This document shows positions 60,001-64,000 of a stretch of 64,000 bases of DNA, piece by piece; positions within the stretch are counted from its first letter, which is position 1; the number at the start of each line of letters is the position of its first letter. The position numbers were made by a program, and so were the translations under genes. The DNA comes from Patella vulgata (Eukaryota; Mollusca; Gastropoda; Patellidae): the NCBI RefSeq assembly GCF_932274485.2, contig NC_065886.2, positions 14,831,501-14,895,500 on the forward strand, written 5' to 3'. The notes under the pieces are model-generated. The model saw only the letters and a program-made list of their open reading frames with translations. It did no database searches and was not told the DNA's origin.

Positions 60001-63000
60001 AACAGCCTTCATCAACGTTCGATAGAAGAATGTCAGATTATTTTAGTATATCACCACCAAAATGCTCCAAGTTTACAGATGATACTGACATGATCAGCTC
60101 TCGTCCATCTAATGTTATTACATCCTTGAATGTTGAAGCGATATCAACTTCTACAATAGGTCTGCATGTAGGCTACGGTATCTCAAAAGTTCGCGACTGA
60201 GAAAAATTTCGAAAAAGAAAAATCTTAAAGAGGCATTATGGGAGATTAGATACAAAAAACTGAAAGGTCAAATTGCTCCACTCTGAACCAAGATATTAGC
60301 TTTTGAATTTTAGGCCTAGTCTCGACCATCATTACTAAAGTCGGTACAATAAAAAAAACATAGTCTCGATTATCCATTTTTGTTTAAGCACATTATGAAA
60401 AGGTAGATCTTTTAAGGATGAATGGCAATTTTCAGATATACAGATAAGATTCATTAGAAACAAATACACTGTGTAATTTAATGTTACTAAGTAATGGAAA
60501 AGTGGTTAACCCAGATGTTGAAAAGGCTCTCAAAAAATGGGCTTCTGCAAAGCAGAGAAGAATTTTGTAAATTGTAATATCATATGTATATTGTATGTAC
60601 TTATGTAAAACAAAATAATGAAAAAATGTAATAGATATTTGTTCTTTATTTTGGCAGAGAAAATATATGGCTAATAAATTAAAATGAAAAATTGGCGTAA
60701 AAAAAATGAAACCCAGAGTGAGCACTGCTTTCATCTGAGGTGCTATAAAATTACTTCTTCAGTAATAAACATTTGAGCAATTCTGAGAAAAATGTAACCA
60801 TCAATTTTAGGAAAAGCTAGAAGGCAATCAAATTTTAATTAATTATAATTGTTACTTCAAGGGTTGTTTCTCTCGAAAATTTGAACTATGTATTTTTAAT
60901 TTCGACAATCCCTGCGAAATATCTGAAGACAGAAATGTTGATAGCAATAAAGTGACAGTCAGTTGGTGTGAGTTATATTGATATTTACTCTGAACACTGT
61001 TTTATGTTTTTTAAAAAATCTTTGAGGATATTTGTTCACGTTATTTTACCGTTAAGATAGAGAAAAGTCATACTTTTAGTGGAACAGACTTTTCAATATG
61101 ATTTATAGTAATATAATTGCTTTTTTATACAATTGTATTTTATATCGTTCTAAAATATTCAATGATCTGTACATGTTTGTAACAAAGTATTTTTTTGTAT
61201 TAAAAATAGTTTTTGGTTTTTTTTGGGGGGGGCGGGGGGCTATTTTCAATTATAAAGAAGGACTTTGAATTATTACAATTCCACTAATTAGCTATAGAAG
61301 GAAGCCTGTTGGATTAATTATCTGTAGGGATTAGAAAGGTGTTCTGCTAATTCGCTCCTAGCGTACAATGGGTTAATAACAAAATATGTGACAACTTTTA
61401 AGGACCACCTGGACCACTAATTACCTGTAGTGGACATTATGTGTTGTTACCTGGCTAGCTATGTTTTTATATTAGGATGTGCATAATTACATTCATTTTA
61501 TTCTTCTTTTCTTTTTTTTTTGATATATGTGAACGATCTGACCTGTTGTGCCTTTATTAAGATATAAATTATAGTTTGTTTAAAATTACATTTTTTTTTT
61601 TTTTTCATAGCTGGTATTATAAAGATATTACTCGCGATAGAACAGAATCTATTTTAATGGAGCAGGCAAAAGAGGGGGGTTTTTTAGTTCGTGATTCCAC
61701 CAGTACTCCTGGTTTGTACACAGTGTCTGTTTACACAGAGAACGGTAAAGTCGGGTAAGTTTAGAACAAACCGTTCTTACCAGAAAGCATAATGGTGCTA
61801 AAATTATTACCCTTGATCAAGTGATATGAGTGTTGGTATCATAGAAATGGACTTTAAAAATGCATTATGTGAGATTTAGATAAAGAACTGGCCATTCTGG
61901 CTATAATAATTAAAAAATAGTTAATGAAAATTGAATATATTGAAAATTTCAAAATTCTAAGTCAAGTTAGGAGTATTTGAAGTTTTGACAAGATAGTCTT
62001 GATTGTCAAGTACCACTGCATTAAAGGGACAATAACACTCTTGCTGGCTTGACAGCTCCAGAAAATAAAAAAATAGCCTTATTCTAAGTACTAGATGTAT
62101 TAGTGTCTTACCTGTTGTGTAAATTATGCATTAAATCCTATTTTACTTGTCGAGAGGGTTCAAAAATATATTTAAATCCATGTCACATTTGAAAAGCTTT
62201 ACGCCAGGCTTTTCAAATCATTTAGTTGAATTTTTCCAATTTTTTAAATTAGGTGTGTTAAGATGAAATTTGTATCATCAATTAATTGGAATATTGTAAA
62301 ATAGTACAATTTGTTGACCAGAATAAAGATTGGGACATATTATTCAGTTACAACAAGAGTGTATTGAGCCTTTAATAAACAAAGTCTCTATTATCCATTT
62401 TAATGTTAATTTATTAAATAGTGAGTGTTTTCTAATCCATTTAATATCATGGCCACCTGGGTTGATTATGGACTTGTCATGTAAACAAATGCCTAATTAA
62501 TGATTTATAGAACATTTGAACTAAAAAACAGGTGTGATGAGACTTGGATTTGGTATCAAAACAGACAGAAATATCAAATTTTCCATGACTTAATCCATGT
62601 TAAAATGTATTCAAATTGATTCCTTAAGGGGGCATTATGGACGATTAGATAAAGAGTTGACAGTTCTCGCTATAAAAGTTAAAACATAGCGTAAAGAGAA
62701 TATGCTGAAGATTTCAGTCATATAGTTCCACTCTAAACCAAGATATTAGCATTGAATTTAGGCCTAGTCTCGATCATCATTACTAAAGTCGGTACGATAA
62801 AAAACTAAGTCTCGATTATCCATTTTTACATTTAATTATTTTTAAGAAAAATGTATTCCAATCTGCTAAATATCACAGCCTAGCGATGGCATCGAGAGTT
62901 GATTATGGTCTGGATAAGTTAATTAAAGTCTAATAATGTAGATAACATTTCAGTCCTAAGGAAAGACCTGTACAATAGGCAGATTTAGCTCTTGCATAAT

Positions 63001-63245
63001 GTATGTTTAACATTAAATGAAGAATACAAAATCAAAAATCTCCCGGCTTAGATTCAATTGGATTAGAAAGGTTGCCTACAGGATACAATATTTAATGGTT
63101 ATACACATGTTTGACTATTTCAGGAGAGATAGTGTATCACATTACCATATTAGGAAGAATGTCAATGAGCAGTTTTACATTTCTCATCAACATTGTTTTG
63201 AAACCATTCCAGAACTTATACATTACCATAAGCATAATTCCGGAG
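46019..63245 (+). CDS. Tec/BTK-family non-receptor tyrosine kinase, 5' part (PH, BTK motif, SH3, SH2)
   Basis: Nine coding exons join in frame to 345 residues: PH (1-114), BTK zinc motif (115-155), proline-rich KLPSPP, SH3 (about 198-250) and SH2 (258-345). The order is that of BTK, TEC and ITK. Start is the ATG at 46086 in an exon that opens at an acceptor (TTTCATTTCCAG to 46018), so a 5' UTR exon lies upstream. The kinase domain must lie right of the window: the last donor is at 63246 and no kinase motif follows before 64000. Tec kinases are recruited to PIP3 membranes by PH, then phosphorylate PLC-gamma-type substrates. The sequence cannot separate BTK from TEC orthology; invertebrates usually have a single gene (BTK29A in flies). 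Confidence 0.93.
46333..46674 (-). mobile_element. SINE A, near full length
   Basis: AAATGAAATGAAATGGAGTT to CTTATCCACAGTGACCCC in intron 1 of the Tec gene; TAGTT on both sides may be a target duplication. Confidence 0.85.
46928..47282 (+). mobile_element. MITE family 2 copy
   Basis: TTAA at 46928-46931 and 47279-47282, ends AGGCTCAATACCACTCTTG and CAAGAGTGTTATTGTCCCT. Nearly the same length as the 3460 copy. Confidence 0.88.
47568..47745 (-). mobile_element. SINE A, worn fragment
   Basis: GAATTCCAACTGCCAAGGGT and TTTTTTGTCCCATTCGTATG are the anchors. Confidence 0.7.
48025..48345 (+). mobile_element. SINE A, old copy
   Basis: GAGCCACAGTGGCTCAGTGA, GGTCCTGTATTTGATCCCTG, AAGATCCCTTGGCAGTTAGA and GCAGAACAGTAGGACGTTAC, ending in a C-run. 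Confidence 0.85.
48470..48725 (+). mobile_element. SINE A, diverged copy
   Basis: AAGCCACTGGTGGCTCTGTT, TGGGTTCAATATCAGTGCTG and CTGGGCAAAATTTCCCACAT. Intron sequence from 48730 to 49900 holds no gene; a C-run is at 49518-49530. Confidence 0.7.
49911..50280 (+). mobile_element. SINE A inserted at the exon 3 splice site of the Tec gene
   Basis: Full-length: GTGGCTAAGTGGGTAAGACG (A box), GTCGGGTGTTCGATCCCTGC (B box), tail GTTAAACCCCATTTCATTTC. Target duplication ATTTCAGATTG at 49900-49910 and 50281-50291 spans the acceptor, so there is one AG on each side. The downstream copy is used by the frame. Confidence 0.93.
50402..50648 (+). mobile_element. SINE B lacking its head, 20 bp after the exon 3 donor
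   Basis: GGCATTGAGTCAACTGGCGG, GGTTTCGATTCCCCGGTTGT, body, then a CT tail at 50610-50647. The A-box half is absent. Confidence 0.88.
50870..51325. repeat. Tandem repeat ACTCTGTTGCTTCCCACCGA (7-8 units, about 55 bp)
   Basis: Unit ATAACTCTGTTGCTTCCCA, CCGATAGTAAGACCCCACTA, ATTCTATAGTCATTAT, with a shorter variant lacking GCTT alternating. Confidence 0.9.
51340..51545 (-). mobile_element. SINE A, head half, diverged
   Basis: ACACAAGACCTCATTTTTTG, ATTCTGCACCACTGATGTGG and CTGAGATCGTACCCTGAACC match the minus-strand head. Confidence 0.75.
51701..51853 (+). CDS. Tec kinase exon 4: BTK zinc motif
   Basis: KYHKGVWTKKKGKYNCCD then APGCEML: zinc ligands H128, C141, C142 and C152. The H-to-first-C gap is two residues longer than in human BTK, while the C-to-C gap is the same. 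The motif packs against the PH domain and is found only in Tec-type and a few other PH proteins, which fixes the family. Confidence 0.93.
52365..52645 (+). mobile_element. SINE B, full length
   Basis: Target duplication CTTAAATACATG at 52353-52364 and 52646-52657. Head GGATGGCCGAATGGTTAGTG; tail ATTTCTCTCTCT. Confidence 0.92.
52876..53325. mobile_element. Foldback (long inverted repeat) element
   Basis: Arms of about 190 bp: left CAGGTATCATTTAATCATGT, CACTAATTTCTTTCAC, GAGTGTCCAATTTACAAGTG; right reads the same in reverse (CACTTGTAAATTGGACACTC, GTGAAAGAAATTATAGTG, AGATTAAATGATACC). A solo arm is at 53920-53985. Confidence 0.85.
53496..53822 (-). mobile_element. SINE A with clear target duplication
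   Basis: CCAAATAAAGCA at 53484-53495 and 53823-53834. The anticodon-side of the head is shortened (ACCCGACCTCCACGTGATCC). Confidence 0.92.
54021..59287 (+). CDS. Tec kinase exons 5-7: proline-rich linker and SH3
   Basis: Exons 54021-54169, 56820-10 bases earlier (56810)-56874 and 59228-59287. KLPSPPLTNGP is the short proline-rich stretch. SH3: YIAIYDFEPAEDGDLEL (ALYDY position), HWWQAEDRN (WW), SGYIPANYVKK (PxxY). All ligand-groove residues are present. Intron 6 holds the second large tandem-repeat element; intron 5 holds a SINE B, the GTCCCCC element and a Tigger-like insertion. Confidence 0.9.
54267..54577 (+). mobile_element. SINE B, full length with CT tail
   Basis: Target duplication CAGTTTTGATTA at 54255-54266 and 54578-54589. 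Head GGATGGCTGAATGGTTAGCG, body CCTCCGGTTTCCTCCCATTG, tail of CT repeats to 54577. Confidence 0.93.
55130..56034. mobile_element. Tigger/pogo-like MITE, TA-flanked
   Basis: Termini CAGTAGAATCTGTATTAAGC and, reversed, CAGTAGAATCTGTACAAGCA; both continue into AGCCACT. TA on each side (55128-55129 and 56035-56036). No transposase frame. Confidence 0.85.
56347..56731. mobile_element. Foldback with CCGGAAAACA arms and a telomere-like loop
   Basis: Left arm: TACTATATACCGGAAAACAC and four more CCGGAAAACA-type units; right arm the inverse, ending GGTGTTTTCCGGTATATAGT. The loop holds GGGTTAGGGTTAGGGTTAG at 56540-56558. GTGGGGG on both sides may be a target duplication. Confidence 0.88.
56949..58956 (+). 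mobile_element. Tandem-repeat element framed by TACGTCCACATTC (copy 2)
   Basis: Same start, GT microsatellite, units and end (GAATGTGGACGTATATTGCT then GCGTTAGCGATGCTCTTG) as copy 1. From the start to about unit 4 the copies look identical except for the length of the GT run. Copy 2 has an extra unit near 57630-57790 and no SINE. Confidence 0.85.
59652..59760. repeat. Small inverted repeat ATCTTTTGTCTCTT
   Basis: ATCTTTTGTCTCTTGATCAA at about 59664 and AATTAAGAGACAAAAGATTT at about 59725, a possible short MITE or hairpin. Confidence 0.6.
59875..60575 (+). pseudogene. Unidentified coding-like remnant in Tec intron 7
   Basis: A 91-codon open frame at 59925-60200 (KRKIEQPSSTFDRRMSDYFS) and a later stretch near 60475-60570 (LLSNGKVVNPDVEKALKKW then ASAKQRR and a stop) look more protein-like than their surroundings. 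A MITE-like block (about 60213-60440) lies between them. No family recognised; it may be a retrocopy or a transposon gene piece. Confidence 0.3.
60213..60440. mobile_element. MITE-like block shared with 62628-63010
   Basis: Both carry GAGGCATTATGGGAGATTAG-like starts, ACTCTGAACCAAGATATTAG and TTAGGCCTAGTCTCGA, then CATTACTAAAGTCGGTAC. Confidence 0.65.
61611..63245 (+). CDS. Tec kinase exons 8-9: SH2 domain
   Basis: Exons 61611-61754 and 63124-63245. WYYKDITRDRTESILMEQ, EGGFLVRDS (phosphotyrosine-binding R284 in FLVRDS), GLYTVSVYTENG, SHYHIRKN, QFYISHQHCFETIPELIHYH and KHNSG. The YTVSV and ELIxYHxHNS stretches match Tec-family SH2 closely. The frame stays open at the donor 63246, so the gene continues off the window. 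Confidence 0.93.
61856..62560. mobile_element. MITE family 1 copy with family 2 nested inside
   Basis: AATGCATTATGTGAGATTTA starts family 1; at 62021-62375 a family 2 element interrupts it, after which the family 1 body continues (AGTCTCTATTATCCATTTTA, TTTATAGAACATTTGAA). Confidence 0.7.
62021..62375 (-). mobile_element. MITE family 2 copy
   Basis: TTAA at 62021-62024 and 62372-62375; ends AGGGACAATAACACTCTTG and CAAGAGTGTATTGAGCCT. Confidence 0.88.
62628..63012. mobile_element. MITE-like block, second copy
   Basis: GGGGGCATTATGGACGATTA start, GGCCTAGTCTCGATCATCAT core and GATTTAGCTCTTGCATAATG near the right end. Confidence 0.65.
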
Positions 63246-63273
63246 GTAGGATAAACATTTCACTAACATATAA

Positions 63274-63750
63274 ATTAAAGTTACTTTCCCATAAAATTAT
63301 TTATCGGGTGGTTATTTCCAATAAAAGTATGGCAATTTTGGTATATATGGAAAGTATAGATACCCAATCTTACTAGAAAAATACTGGATTCCCTGAAAAA
63401 CACCCATGGAGCGCATACAGGACAAAAATGTTCCCTAACTGGCAACCTGACGATTAGGGATGTCTGCTCGAGTGAAGTCAAAGGTTGCAGACGGAGATTG
63501 TCCATGCTCCCAGCCTTAGTGTGGCTGGATGTATATGATAATAAACTTAATGGTGAGCTTAAATTACAACAGTTTCTGAGATAAAAAAAAACACAGAAAA
63601 AGACGTGGGCAGTGGATAATCCGAGAATTTAATTAGGCTTTGATATTTATGATAAATGGACAACAATTAAGGACACCTGTTGCTAGGTACCGCGTCATCC
63701 AAATATATCATCAAATCACCCAGTTTGTACACGGGAAGGCATCTTTAATC
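63274..63750. mobile_element. MITE family 3, second copy
   Basis: Matches 17028-17600 (GGTTATTTCCAATAAAAGTA, TGGCAATTTTGGTATATATG); right end CACGGGAAGGCATCTTTAA. It starts 30 bp after the last visible Tec donor. Confidence 0.8.
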
Positions 63751-64000
63751 TTAGATAAATCTAATTATATAGCTTGGAAAACACCACCACCAGTATATTT
63801 TGCAATGACTGGTTATACAAACGTTGTCTAAAAAAAAGAGAATTTAACTTCCTACATTTTTGCACCAAATGAGTGTTTGAAGTTTTGACAAGATAGTCTA
63901 GATTGCCAAGTAGACACACATATGAGATAACCGAGATTAGGTTGGATTGTAATAGATTATTTTGTTTATTCCGATCTAGTGGATTTTTCTTGGGTCCTCT

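Noticed and set aside
63246-64000. Kinase-domain exon of the Tec gene
   Set aside because: I looked for the glycine loop, VAIK and HRDLAARN in all frames and saw none; the stretch is a MITE and AT-rich intron.

Overview
The window is eukaryotic. Genes are split into short exons with GT-AG introns (one GC-AG). Introns and spacers are AT-rich and packed with SINEs, TTAA-flanked DNA elements, tandem-repeat elements and one broken LTR element. Gene content (a Roco GTPase with TIR-like domains, a Tec/BTK-type kinase with a PH domain, MED7) and repeat style suggest an invertebrate, most likely a mollusc such as a gastropod. The species assignment is inference; the gene families are read directly from the sequence. 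|| Layout: (1) 177-31409, plus strand: one large gene whose 31 coding exons join in frame into a 1616-residue protein, LRR / EF-hand / LRR / Roc GTPase / COR / TIR-like 1 / TIR-like 2 / coil / C-terminal cysteine-tryptophan region / lysine-rich tail. (2) 36152-40072, minus strand: MED7 in two exons, 217 residues, tail-to-tail with the Roco gene. (3) 41720-45276: fossil Ty3/Gypsy-type LTR element with a recognisable 3' LTR. (4) 46019 to beyond 63245, plus strand: a Tec-family tyrosine kinase, with PH, BTK zinc motif, proline-rich, SH3 and SH2 exons present and the kinase domain beyond the right edge. || The most unusual signal is in the Roco gene. At least six introns carry minisatellites or duplications whose unit spans the exon/intron border, so the true splice site is followed or preceded by copies of itself: 8 donors after exon 2, duplicated P-loop donors after exon 5, 3 donors after exon 7, 14 acceptors before exon 13, 3 acceptors before exon 15 and about 9 acceptor-plus-exon copies before exon 19. 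A seventh junction (exon 18) has related exon-like copies. In the Tec gene a tRNA-derived SINE landed exactly on the acceptor of exon 3 and its target-site duplication copied the splice site. || Mobile DNA: two tRNA-headed SINE families (A with an ATTTC tail, B with a CT tail); three TTAA-flanked MITE families and a piggyBac-like remnant 20 bp inside intron 10; a TA-flanked Tigger/pogo-like element; two foldback elements, one with telomere-like repeats in its loop; and long tandem-repeat elements framed by short inverted motifs, two copies of which (23.9 kb and 56.9 kb) are nearly identical over roughly 600 bp. The genes look functionally unrelated beyond signalling; no operon-like logic applies.
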